A stretch of 64,000 nucleotides of DNA from positions 22,122,480 through 22,186,479 of the forward strand of contig CM035808.1 of the NCBI GenBank assembly GCA_020466095.1, given 5' to 3'. The notes under the pieces were generated by a model. It was not told the DNA's origin. It saw only the letters and a program-made list of their open reading frames with translations, and ran no database searches. The DNA is from Chlorops oryzae. Its lineage: Eukaryota; Arthropoda; Insecta; Diptera; Chloropidae. Shown here piece by piece: positions 33,015 through 44,403 of this stretch; within the stretch, counting starts at the first letter, position 1, and each line of letters begins with the position of its first letter. A program made the translations under genes and the position numbers.

Positions 33015-33080
33015 TTTTTCGTCAACGCTAATGCTCCCTAGTATTGATTTGTGGCCGGGTCCCGCTTTCAGGCACCAGTC

Positions 33081-33202
33081 TATCGGGCATGTGACAGAAA
33101 TCGAATACGACAGAAAACGTTCGATTTCGCTTACATTTGTATGAAAATTTAACCGAAATCGAACGTTTTCTGTCGTATTCGATTTCTTACACATGCCCGT
33201 AT
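33081..33202. mobile_element. Near-palindromic MITE, 116 bp
   Basis: The element is 33084-33199, flanked by TAT on both sides. Arms CGGGCATGTG(A/T) with AGAAATCGAATACGACAGAA and AACGTTCGATTTCG pair over about 45 bp with one or two mismatches, leaving a short loop. The long minus-strand ORF here (32970-33269) runs through the palindrome and is not a gene. Confidence 0.85.
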
Positions 33203-33467
33203 ATGATTCGAATGGGTCAAAAAGGCTTAGATCGCGACTCGGGAAAGTTTGGGTCGTTAAGCTCGGCAACCTGTCTCAATCATTGATGGTGACAATTAGA
33301 ACATTAAATTACTTCTCATTTAATAAGTATCAAACGAAGAATGAATGAAGACATATTGAAGAATTTAAAGAACATTTTCTCAGGGATTTGTATGTTCCAA
33401 AACCGGGAAAAGGTACCCTTAAAACCTATTTTAGTGTCATTACTGATTACTGATTATTTAAATCAAC

Positions 33468-33900
33468 TATTTATAATAGAGTTGTAAAATATCGTTACTA
33501 TTTGGTAAAAAGTAACGGTTACTCTAGTCAGTAATCAATAACGTCTCGTTACTGATGGAAGTATCTTGTTACTAGAACTTTTTTTTCACACATGCCAGCT
33601 GATGGTTGCCAGAGTAATAAAATACTAATATAATAGGTGCACAAAACAGTATGGTCGTAGAGTGAGTTGAGTTGATATTTCGTTACTAAAGTACTGGGTG
33701 AAGATTCAAAGAGCATGAGAGATTTTTGATTACTTTATCAACATTAAGTTATTCATGGAACGTCATTCGTTCGTGAACGATATTTGAAAATAATATAATG
33801 AGTACTTAGTAACGAGTTCTAAGTAAAGATTACTTCACGAAAAATAACGAATACACTCGAGTAGTGTAAATTTTAGCATTTTTACAGCTCTAATTTATAA
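33468..33900. mobile_element. hAT-type MITE, 417 bp, 8-bp duplication ATTTATAA
   Basis: The element is 33476-33892. A perfect ATTTATAA flanks it (33468-33475, 33893-33900). Ends TAGAGTTGTAAAA and (reverse complement) TAGAGCTGTAAAA form the TIR. The interior is filled with GTTACT/AGTAAC words in both orientations. Confidence 0.9.
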
Positions 33901-33904
33901 ACAT

Positions 33905-35185
33905 CAGTCAAGATACATAGACTCTTTATAAGAACGGAAGCTTAATAATCTCTTAAATATCTCTCTTAAAGAGTCTTGAAGGATGAAAAAGTACCCAACG
34001 CTACCGTGGTCTACTTCGGCTAATAATTCAATTCAGTGGGGCCACTTGATGAGAGCTGAGGCTCTCCAATGTCCCACATTATTATTATTAACTATTTATA
34101 AAAAATGGATTTTTGCATGCAGTAAACCTCAGGTGTCATTTCTCAATGTGATTATTGATATCCTTCCGGAGACAAGGCATATTTGATGGAGCTTATCTAT
34201 ATGCTTTATACTTTTGTTTATCCTACTAAGTGCCACCTTTGAATGGCATGCCAAATATTAATTATATGTAAAGATTATATACATAGATAGTGGACTTGTA
34301 TAGAAAACTGGTTTGATTGAAATGAGTGGATGCTCGACTCAATCAATCACTCATCATCCAACAGTGGCACAATAGTTTTATTGGACCAAGGCAAGACGTT
34401 CGCAATGGTATGCTTGTGAGAATACTGGGACCTACCTCTTTAACCATCAATCTTAATATTGTTGCCTTTATCAAACTAACAAAAAAAAAAAAAAAAAGAA
34501 AAAAAAATCTTAAATGCAATCATGCATATCTATTATCTCAGCCACTCTTGCCTAGATTAATGACGTCAAACCACCAAAAATTTACAATTTTTCGGCCATT
34601 GAGCTTTAGCGAGGAGTCTACGATGTTTTGAATAAAATAAGCCTTAACTGAAGTCTTAGTTTTTGCCGCCAAGAAGCTATTCGGCAGGGCGCAAAACGAA
34701 ATCACAGCCAAGTAGCAACGAAACTTGAAGAACTAATGATCATTAGACTGCAGTGCTGTTTCTGTACTATTTTTTTAGTTTTTTTTTTTTAATTTTTATT
34801 TTATATATTTTTTTATTTTTGCCTTTCATTTATTCTTTGCACTGAGTCAAAATGCAATAATTTTCAGTAAATGAGTTTTTCTACGTTGTCTGTTGCGCTG
34901 TCAATGACGTGACTAGTGTGAATGTATCTACAACTTTTGTGGCAACACTCAGCTTTAGTATTTTTTTTTAAGTATTTATAAGTACAAGTTTATGTACGAG
35001 TTTGTTTTTTTTTTCTTCCTTTTTTCCTTTTTCGCCTTTATTGCTCGTTTGACGTGTGAGTGCATTCACCTTTTATAATTGCAATAGACTTGCGAAAAAA
35101 TGTTCGCTGCACACAGATGCACGTATGTATGTGAGCCTTTTGCTCTGTCTGTCTGTAAATAGGTTTTTTTTAAAATTGATTTTCA
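33905..35185. other. Gene-free stretch
   Basis: No supported gene; several poly-A and poly-T runs (for example 34482-34500 and 34760-34790). Confidence 0.4.
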
Positions 35186-35194
35186 GCGGTGGAT

Positions 35195-36660
35195 ATCATA
35201 AAATAGACGCAGCATTTTTCTAAAAAAAAACACACCAAATGCAGCTGCATTTTATGAGAAAATTTTTACATTTTCCATGAAAGTTACTAAAGCTTTCTCT
35301 TCACGCGAAATGACAAATGGGTTTTCTGAGTTCTTAATTAGATTTTTAATTATCGCATTCGATTCAGCTTGAGTGGCGTTATCGTTCGCTTAGTTTCAAT
35401 AGCACACATAAAAATGTGTATCGACTTGATGGTGACAACTTAAGCACAAGCATTTAACATTTAATAAATGGGAAAAAAAAGGGAAGGAATGATGACAAAT
35501 TGTGAACAGTTTAAGGACGTATGAAAGATAAATAAATAATATTCTTGAAGAAATCTTTTTTAAGGAGATTTCTTAAATTATTTTCCTATTTTTATATTAT
35601 TTTTGTTTCCTTAAAACAGCGGGTGATTCTCTCCGACTTGCCGTCGGACTCCTTAAAAGGCTACAAAATTTTGCAGTAATATTGTTCGAAGTATGCATAT
35701 TATTTTTGGTTTTTCTTGCTTCAGGAAAAAAGCCCCCCCGGCTTGCTTGTTATCGAAGCTGAATAGAAAAAAAATTATTATCAATTTCAAATAAATTAAT
35801 TTTTAATTAAATGTCTTCGACATTCACATCTTTATTCTCTTTCTTTTAAGATAATTGAATATCGAAAGTCATTCAATATTCTAATTTGAATTGAATACGA
35901 ATTTAATCACGCCCTTGTACACCTTTGTGTCCTTGTGAAAATAATATATTACGGGATATCATGAAAAAATAATGAATACATTTTTCTAAAAAAAACAACC
36001 ATATCAGTCATTTTATGAAAAATTTTTAGCATTTTAAACCATGAAAGTTATCACTGTTATTTTTAGCGAAGAATGGGTTTCTGAAAGTTTTAAATTACGA
36101 ATTTTGATTTGAAATGCACTTTTATTATGCTATCGAATTGTATTTAATAGCGAAACATTTAAAATTTCATGATGACTTGTAAATTCAAACAAGCATTTAA
36201 ATTTAATATAATACCAACAAAATAATTCAGGAATGTGTTTACCCTTAACATTACAGAAAGATGAAAGATTAATCAGACTTAATATTCGTTAGCAAAGTCT
36301 TTCGAATGTATTCATTTTTCTATTGATATATCTTATATGTCCTTTCCTTAAAACACAGTGATTTTCCGACTTGCCGTCGGACTCCTTAAAAGGCTACAAA
36401 ATTTTGCGTAATATTTTCGAAGTATGCATATTATTTTTGTTTTTCTTGCTTCAAAAAAAGCCCCCCGGCTTAGCGTTTAGTTATGAACTGAACTTAAAAA
36501 GACGAAATGTAATTTCAATAAATTAATTTAATTAATGTTACGTTCACATCTTTTCTCTTTCATTTATAGCAAATTAATATCAATGTCAGTTAATATTCTA
36601 TATTAATTGAGATTTCAATACGTTCCCTTCTAACCTTGTGTCCTTGTGAAAAATTTACTA
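35195..36660. repeat. Tandem duplication, two units of about 0.73 kb
   Basis: Unit A (about 35195-35925) and unit B (about 35950-36660) share, in order, ATTTTTCTAAAAAAAA, CATGAAAGTTA, a block around TCCGACTTGCCGTCGGACTC with AAAAGGCTACAAAATTTTGC, GAAGTATGCATATTATTTTT, an AAGCCCCCCGGCTT hairpin, and TTGTGTCCTTGTGAAAA. The units differ mostly by single-base indels and spacer drift, while the 100-bp hairpin block is almost unchanged. Confidence 0.8.
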
Positions 36661-36927
36661 TTAAATTCCTGTAAATGAAATAAATTATTGTAAAAAACAT
36701 TCTATCGGACAAATAAGGTATTAAGAAAATTATGTGAAACATCTGCTTACCCACCTGACATTGACGTCCGAATACATTACCAAATGCGATAGTTTTTCGG
36801 ATGGCAGCTCTCTTTGCAGCCCTCCGTCTGTCGAGCGGAGCTTTTACATATTTAGACGTATGAGACGCATGACGTATGAGTGATGCGTTTTCTATCATTT
36901 GTCCCACATTTCTACTGGATACTACTG

Positions 36928-37037
36928 CAGTCGAAATTCTCTATAACGAACTCCTCTATAGCGAATTTCTCTCCTGGATTTTCGCCTACATTTTTAGTTT
37001 GCTCGCTTGAAATTCGTTTAAGAGAGTTTCGACTGTA
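36928..37037. mobile_element. pogo/Tigger-like MITE, 108 bp
   Basis: CAGTCGAAATTCTCTATAAC (left) and reverse-complemented right end CAGTCGAAACTCTCTTAAAC. TA follows the right end; the left TA is mutated to TG. Same class as 13750-13923. Confidence 0.65.
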
Positions 37038-37302
37038 TCTCAAAAATTCCTCTTTCGATTTTAATAAAAATTTCTGTTAATGAAAGGCAATACTCAGAGG
37101 TATTTTTCAAAAATAGTCAAAATATTGCGTAAAAACTGGAATACACTGTAAAAAATTATATAATATTTATTTTATTTTTTGTCCCAAATTTTTTCTCAGT
37201 GTAAAATTAAAAAAAATTGTTTTTGATTCCCTGTTATATTACCAATCAACCAATGTTTGTTTCATGTTTCTATCTTAATAAGTTTCTGAGTTATAAATTA
37301 TT

Positions 37303-37520
37303 GAAAAAAGGCTTACTTCTTCTTCTTGGGTTTTGAAAGTCCGAAAAACGCGACCAATTCCTCCATTTTGTCCTATCGGTTGCATCCTCCTACACTCTGA
37401 AGATCCCATTTGATTGTGTCCATCCAACGCTGTTTCGGACGCCCTCGTTGTCTGCAGCCTTGTATTTGTAGTGCCTAGCCTTTTATTGTCAAACTGTCCT
37501 CATCTGGAAAAAGGCTTACT
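37303..37520 (-). mobile_element. 5'-truncated RTE-like LINE, 3' end only
   Basis: The insert is 37318-37506. The minus strand encodes a C-terminal tail with GRPKQRWMDTIKWDL in one frame and ATDRTKWRNWSRF in another, so there is one frameshift. These are the conserved last residues of RTE-type LINE polyproteins. The minus-strand 3' end is a short AAG repeat, and a target duplication GAAAAA(A)GGCTTACT flanks it (37303-37317, 37507-37520). Confidence 0.75.
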
Positions 37521-37524
37521 AAAA

Positions 37525-38160
37525 AGATCTTTTCAAGGATAAGTATGGCAAGGACACTGTGAAATAGGAACTTAAAAATCGGTTTCTATAGTGTTTTTAG
37601 GTACATATTACCTGTCGAAAAATCAACAAAACTTTGAAATCCTTTTCAGGGGGCCACCGCAGTCGGCTATACTCTTGATCTACTCAAAATCGAAATGAAA
37701 TTCCAGTTTCAATGACTTCCCAATAAAAAAAAGAATCCGTAGCTTAGGTTAAATATCAAATAAGTATCTTTGTTAAGTGTGTGTTTGCATTTGAAACGAC
37801 TCTTCCGTCATTAATCGAAATTGTTAAAGTCTCAACCTCTACTGCTTGGCAATTAACCTAATCAATTTAATCGCATAGTTGGCGCAGTATGTACGCCTAA
37901 TTGAACATTAATAGCGTTTTTCGACGAGCATTCGCGCAACGATGTGGCAAGCTTTTCGAAAGCATTCAAAACGCCATTGACGGGAAATATTCAATGAGAT
38001 TGAAAATACCTCACACAAAGTCGATGCCAGCCCACATACAATTATCAAAGCCCGATATTCTTCCATCGACATTCAGTTGAGTTGAGCTGAGTATGAACTT
38101 GGCAAAGCAAAAAAAAGTCTTTGCAAATAAAATGATTTTTTTTTTGTTTCACTTGATTTT
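37525..38160. other. Gene-free stretch with a slightly GC-raised block
   Basis: No gene supported. 37915-38110 is less AT-rich than its flanks and includes a TCAGTTG initiator-like word near 38072, which is weak evidence alone. Confidence 0.3.
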
Positions 38161-38165
38161 CATAG

Positions 38166-38325
38166 ACTTTACGGCGGCTCCAAACTGAAGTCTGTCTTTG
38201 GAAATATCTTTACGCCCAAACGAATCTATCATACCGCCAGATATCACAAGCAACAACTGAAATACGTCCAAACTGGAGTAACAACATTTACTTCGCTTAG
38301 GGACATCGTCGGCATCGTTGGTTAG
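38166..38325 (+). CDS. Candidate exon, unrecognised
   Basis: A good acceptor (polypyrimidine run ending TGATTTTCATAG) precedes a 160-nt GC-raised open stretch ending at TAG 38323-38325. In the open frame it reads LYGGSKLKSVFGNIFTPKRI and continues to ...SLRDIVGIVG. The composition differs from the surrounding AT-rich DNA. No family is recognised and no partner exon is found, so this could also be conserved non-coding sequence. Confidence 0.25.
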
Positions 38326-38329
38326 ATGG

Positions 38330-40760
38330 AAAAATTACTGAACTGTAGAAAAAGCACGTGAATCGACTTGAATTATTTACGTTTACGTTTGCGTTGGCTT
38401 GACTGAATCTCAAGTGCTCTAGATATTTTGAATGCAAGTTCGATCATGTTTATGTTTGTAATTTTTTTTTTTTTTTTAGGGAACATTTATGCAAACAAAC
38501 TTACGCAAATTGTGATTACGTGGGCAAAGGAGTGCCTAATTTAATGTGTGAACTTTTTGAGTTCCACTTACAATGGAGGACATACTACCGAATATACATA
38601 CATATATATCATTGAACCTGCGTCTTGTGAAATGATTTTATTTATTTTTGAACGAGCGGAGTTGAAACTCTTTTTTTTTCTTCAGTGCATCTTGACAGAA
38701 ATCAATTATTCTAAGGGGTTTCTTTACGTGTGCAGACGTACGATCAAGAAAGAAAAAATTAAAAATAGAAATTATTAATCATCGCTTTCAGAGTCACCGT
38801 CGTGTGGCTCCCAGATTCTTTTTTTTTTTTTGTATGGAATCCTCGTCGTGCATGTCAGCGAGTGTTTCGACGCACACTCGCTTGACAGCTTTTACCACTT
38901 CCTTTAAATGGTTTTATTTTCTTTTATTTTGTTTCTTTTATTTCTTTTATGTTTTTCCTTTTTTCCATTCATTTTTGAAATTGTCAACACAAGACGAGCT
39001 CCTTAGAAAACATGTTGGCAGCAGCGAACAACAGAAAATTGAAGATTACTCCATTACAAGTATTAATACCTCCCGGAGCTCTGACGCACATCAAGATGAT
39101 TCATCAACGGCTAAATCTATGTGCTTTCAACGTAGATTGTATTTTGAGCTTCTGTGATTTTTCAGTAAAATTGGTATGCCCTGTTCCTGGCGCCGGATGT
39201 TACAAGAACACAAAAGTCTAAATTAAGAGTTCGCTTGTTAAAAGAAAGAAACACATTTCTGATTACATATATAAAGAACTCTTAACGTGCCCAGTTGAGC
39301 TCATTTAGTCAGCCGATGCGATGCGTTCAGTAAATTTGCATGGGAGAATTTATTCCGAACTTTTTTTGCATACAATGCTATGGAACATGTTCTTAACAAA
39401 AGTTAAGTTGCCTTCAGTCGAGACTTAGGGGCATAAAGTTTTTTTCTGTAGGTAGAAAAACTTTGCCAGGTAACTGCTATTGGGGTCGAAAATGGAAAGT
39501 TTGAAAGATCACTTTTGGAATTTCTTTATTTTTTATGCCTTTTTCAATTGTTAATTTTCTTTTAAGTAAACTTATTACTTCTTTTTAGAAATTATTTAAT
39601 AATGAGTGCCCTTTTGTCCCTGCTTAAGTGCTGGCTTGGCCTTTACTTGACCAAGAAATCTATAAATCCTGATATTAAATATTCTTCGAAATGGGGTACA
39701 TACAATGTGTCCTATGAATCACGTATTTTTGCTTGTTGTACTCTTTTTTTTGTGTCCTTATCTTCGATCGCCTTATCGCTAATCGCCCACACTCCATATA
39801 TCCATTTGATTTGCTCTTATGATACATACTCGTACAACAGTTTGAACGAGGCTTCTGAATTTTGGTATTCCGAAGAATAAGTTAAAAACATTCTCTGGTT
39901 CAAAGACATGATGTCATGCCTTCTTGTCCTGCTGTTTTAACATCTGTTGAACTCTTTGAAGTTAAAGCTAAGATCTTCGGGCTCCCCGTTCCGCTACCTC
40001 ACAGAGATGTTTCGTAAATTAGGAAAAATTTGCCATCCATCTTATGAGAATCCCATCGACGGACTGTAGAGCACAAACCGATTTCAGTTTTATTGAAAAC
40101 ATTTGCCTGTGAAAAAGAGAAGATGTTCTAGCGATTTCTCTAATAAGAAGGAATATCGTCAAGCAGGTAGAAAAGCATTTGAAAGTGGTAAAGATTGAGC
40201 ATGAAAAGATGTGCCCGCATCCATGAATAGAGACCGCAACGCGCTTTCTATTCAACTTCTTTCCATACATGGTTGTGTTCTGGTGCGCCATTTGTGCAAA
40301 CCTGCGTGGCTTCACTCATGTGAATTGAGTACAATCATCTACAAAAGTGTTTCAACAGTTTTTATAGTAATTAAAGAGAAAGAAATGAAAAATCCCGCAT
40401 CATTGAAGAGTGATTTCATGGTAGGATGGTACTTAAGAAATATTCTTTGCTTTTTCTTATTTTTTTTTTTTTTTTTGGAATTGCAATCTTTTCACTTCTC
40501 TAAAAGGTGTTTGGTCAAAATATAATAATTTTTTTACGACCTGGAGATAAAATATGGAAAGGAGTCCTTGTTATTTACTCCTTACTTGATTGGGGATTGC
40601 AACCAACTGTGCTTTTAGATGCAATCCTGGGTCTTTGTGGTTTCATTCGGATTGTTTTCTTTAATATTGCATTTTTTTAAAGATAGAATTAAATTTTTTG
40701 TATCAAATCATCACATTTAATGATTTCATCTTAAACTGACTTTGAAAAAATTCTTTCTTT
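38330..40760. other. Gene-free stretch
   Basis: No supported gene. ORFs at 38804-39221 and 39602-39880 lack domains and splice support. Confidence 0.35.
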
Positions 40761-40765
40761 TGCAG

Positions 40766-40803
40766 AATGGAATCATTAAAGCGCCTTGGATAGAACGACA
40801 AAA
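40766..40803 (+). CDS. Candidate coding micro-exon (38 nt)
   Basis: The acceptor TTCTTTCTTTTGCAG and donor GTAAGT bracket 38 nt. In one frame these read NGIIKAPWIERQ plus a partial Lys codon, with no stop. Both splice sites are close to consensus, which is uncommon by chance in this AT-rich DNA. The host gene is unknown; it could belong to a large gene that spans this part of the window. Confidence 0.35.
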
Positions 40804-40836
40804 GTAAGTTAACTCTGTTCAAAGATATAATTTTTT

Positions 40837-41080
40837 AAACCCAAAGTTTTCGACCTCTGTGCCAACTAACGAAGCGAGAGGCTCTGGGTTCAACTCCCAG
40901 CTAAGGTCGTGGATGTTTGTGTCGTTTTTTCTGTTTTTCTTTGTTTTCCCATTATTCAAGGTGTCACAATGGGCCATGTGAGGCCTAAGTGTGTCACCCT
41001 TAAATGATGACAGCCACACTAACCTTACCTAACCTAACCTAACCTAACCTTACCTAACTTAACCCAACCTAACCTTCGCC
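40837..41080 (+). mobile_element. tRNA-derived SINE with CCTAA-repeat tail
   Basis: The head contains an A-box-like CTCTGTGCCAACTAACGAAG and a B box GGGTTCAACTCCCA at tRNA-like spacing (about 40855-40900). A body of about 110 bp follows, and it ends in about 57 bp of CCTAA/CCTTA pentamers (41019-41077). Confidence 0.7.
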
Positions 41081-41235
41081 TAAAGTCATACTCAATATGT
41101 GTTGATCGTGTTAAAAATTCTCAAAAAAAATTTGAACTTGACTTTTTTTAAAATTTTTTTCGAGTCCTTCCACAAATCTAAATTACTTTAAGGGTATTCC
41201 TTTGAACGTGAAAAGATAAAAAAAGCGGAAAAAAA

Positions 41236-41390
41236 TGTGCCCTTTTACATTAGGGCAACTATTGCCGGCAATTTTTTGGTTTATAGGCGAGACGAAGCGC
41301 GGGGATGAAGAGAAACTACCACTCCGCTCTTCGTCGCGCCAATAAACCAAAAAATTGCCGGCAATAGTTGCCCTAATGTAAAAGGGCACA
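41236..41390. mobile_element. Foldback MITE with ~48-bp arms
   Basis: TGTGCCCTTTTACATTAGGG opens both arms, which continue through CAACTATTGCCGGCAATTTT and TTGGTTTA. The loop holds a GC-rich segment. The minus-strand ORF 41183-41422 simply reads across it. Confidence 0.85.
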
Positions 41391-41480
41391 ATGTAAAATT
41401 TGTCATACAAAACTTTGTTCATTAAATTCTAAGCCTTCTTGATTTACGAGTTTTCGAAGCTTTCGAGGCAAATACACGTT

Positions 41481-41596
41481 TAAGGGAACAGTGGCGTAGG
41501 CCTCAATAAAAATACCTCCATAAAAATTGAAAAATGATTTGGCGCCTGGGGCGGCTGATCACTTCGCTCCCCCCTCGCTACGCTACTGAAAGGGAA
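41481..41596. mobile_element. hAT-type MITE, 100 bp
   Basis: The element is 41489-41588. Ends CAGTGGCGTAG and (reverse complement) CAGTAGCGTAG. Flanked by TAAGGGAA and AAAGGGAA, a 7/8 target duplication. A related but diverged sequence lies at 48475-48595. Confidence 0.75.
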
Positions 41597-41599
41597 AGA

Positions 41600-44215
41600 C
41601 CCCTTTTGTAAAATGATACCGGAAACACCAGCCCGATGTTAATAGTCAGACTGTTCCTTTTTCAGTGGATTTGATACGTATTACAAAAAAATAAATAAAT
41701 AAATGAATAAAAAAATAGAAATGTTGGCAGCCCATTTAGATTTGGGCTTAGATTACTAAGCGTTTTTCGGACTCATGACAAGCGCACACTTTGAACCCAT
41801 TTACCCGAAACGTGTGAAAAATTGTGTGTATAAATATTTCTACATTCGCAGATTTTTTCCCATATTTCATTTTAACGATTTTAAATCAAAAAATCCCTCT
41901 CATTTGCCAATATCGTTTCAATTCATGCTGCTGACACATATTTTGAATGTGACGAATGGCAACGTTTTGCAAAAAAAAAAAAAAAATTGAATGTTTCAAA
42001 AAGCTTATTGGTCTCATGCCAAGAATATATGCATATGTGTGTGTGTGTTTACTTTACATCCATCATTAAGTTAATATTTACAGGCATAAATCAAAGCGAA
42101 AATAGACTTTGAGTTATCGGAGGACGAACTATTTTGATGTTCATTGATTTATTGTGGGTGCAAAGCTGAAAAGTTTAATTGAGCGATTCTTTTTAGTGAC
42201 CGAATGTTTTGAAAAGCTTTGAAATTTCTGATTTTTTTTTTTAGCATTGTTCGAAGTTCAAATAGTTGCTATTAATGGTGAAAAATATTTTGATGGATTA
42301 TATACAAAATTTTTAATTTGAATGCTCGGTCAATTCCGCTCGCTGGAGGCGTTTAATTTATTAGGAAATAAAAACGAAATTCACGTGTCGCTCGATTTTT
42401 TAATTTTTCTCTTTACTTTGCGGCAAATAAATTTACATCTGAAATATTAAAATTTGTGAAAAAGTATTTTTTTTTTCATTTTATTTTCATTGAATGCAAT
42501 AATTTGTTTCTCACAACCATAACCTTTGAATGGAATATTTACACTGCTTTGTGGAAATTTATTTGCCATGTCCATCAATATTTTAAATCCCAATGGCGAC
42601 AATAAAAGAATAAAGTAATATTTCGATTGTTTTTAGCAAATTGTTGAAAATTAAATCATAAAAATTTGTTTCTGTTTTACTCAGTTCTTTGTTTTTATTT
42701 ATTTATTTTATATTTTCTTTTTTTTTGACTCATTCTCGCATGGCAAGTCTAATCATTCGTTCCAGTATTGAAGCGTTAATCTCTTTTATTATTGCTTCTT
42801 ATAAAAATAAAACAAATTTTAAAAACAGGTTTCAAATGGTTATTCTCGAATTGACTTCAAAGATTTTGGGTACAATTTTCAAACAGTTTCAGACTTATAC
42901 TCTTGCTCACTTGTATTAAAAATGAACAAAGAATTTCATCATGAAAGTTCAACTCCTTTCATAAGAAACCTGTATACGGGCAGACGGACAGAGAGAGAGA
43001 AACGAAGTGATACATAGATAGAAAGAGAAAGATATAAACAGAGGAGAATCTCCTGTTGACGCTGAGAGCTTCTCTACATTTTACTTATGATCTTATATCG
43101 AGTGATCTTGGACGTAACATACGAACACACAAACGTACGTAGTGAAGCCCATAGTTTTGTCCAACAAAAATTTTTCAATACTTAAATGTATAAAAGGAAA
43201 TGAAAAAGCATTGCCGATCTTACCATGATTTAATGCACCTTTTGGATCTCCTCTGAGGGAGTCAAATCTGTAAATTCAATTCATTCAAAAATCAATGTAT
43301 TTGAAACATGTTGGAAAAATGTTTCTGATTATTCTAAATCGATATAATTATTCGTCCACATTCATTCACAGCATTCGCCCATCAATCGTTTTCTCGCTCA
43401 GGTTCAACAGAGTCCAATTTTAAACTTTTCAAGACACTCACACAAGACACAAAAAAATAAATAAAAATTCGAAATATAAGGACATTATAAGCGTAAAAAT
43501 GACTGCAAACCACCCTTCCACCTCCAGCCCGTAATCCATTTAAGAATTTTGTATTGATGTATAAATCAAAAGAAGAGCAAATCAAAGAGGAAATCAATCG
43601 GAAAAAGAAAAATTTTAATGAGGTTTTCATAACGCGTTAAAACGAAGAGGATGAAAATTTTTCTCGATCCTCAGCACATGCCAGACTGAATGCGTTCAGG
43701 ACTCTTAAGAGTTACAGCATTCTCGAGATATAAGTACCATCAAGAACACACGTACGCAAATATATTCATATCGAAATGATTTTTGTGAGTTCATTCATAT
43801 TATAGCGGGGTGTATTAACAAATATAGGAGACTTACATACATTGTATATGCCTAGGGAATATTGTATTTAAATTGAATTTCATAATTTCATCATAAATTT
43901 TCTTTTTCTTTGAATTTTAATAAATCATTCTGAGGATGAAATGTGATTTAAGTGATCAGTGAGTGCTACAAAATTCTGGCAGAAGTCACAAAGTTTGGCT
44001 CAAAAATATCTTTGGTTTCTTGAGCACAAAATATTTGGGAAGGTGGCTCAGAAAGTTCAAGAGGATCTGGTTCTCTCACACACAGAATGCGTCTGAGAGC
44101 TTTGAAGTCTCTCTCTTTCATCTCCTTCATGATTTACTTCAATTCAATTCAATGCATTTCAACCTTAAGTTTCTCACATAGAAATTTAGTTTCAAACACA
44201 GTCGAAAGAATTTTT
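41600..44215. other. Gene-free stretch with one INE-1-like remnant
   Basis: No supported gene. 42935-43110 holds TCATGAAAGTTCAACTCC, GGGCAGACGGACAGAGAG and TTATATCGAGTG, an eroded INE-1/Helitron-like repeat. Confidence 0.4.
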
Positions 44216-44403
44216 TCTTACCCAGCAAACATTGTGAGTCTTAAAAGAATCATATATGACTCCTAATTTGGAGTCGAAGTCCTCGTAAAGAACTCTGTTA
44301 AAAGTCCAAAGCGAAAGTGCTTCCGTTTTTGCAAAAGGTCGTCCTATAGGTGTATGAGTTCAAAATCATACACCGGTGACCAAAGGAACCCATTTTAAAG
44401 TCA

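Noticed and set aside
32970..33269. 99-codon minus-strand ORF
   Set aside because: Most of it reads through the 116-bp palindromic MITE and its flanks.
39012..39221. ORF with a plausible exon-like composition
   Set aside because: Two overlapping frames are open over the same stretch and neither has convincing splice sites.
41019..41077. Telomere end or internal telomere array
   Set aside because: The CCTAA run directly follows a tRNA-derived SINE body and is only about 57 bp, so it is a tail and not a telomere.
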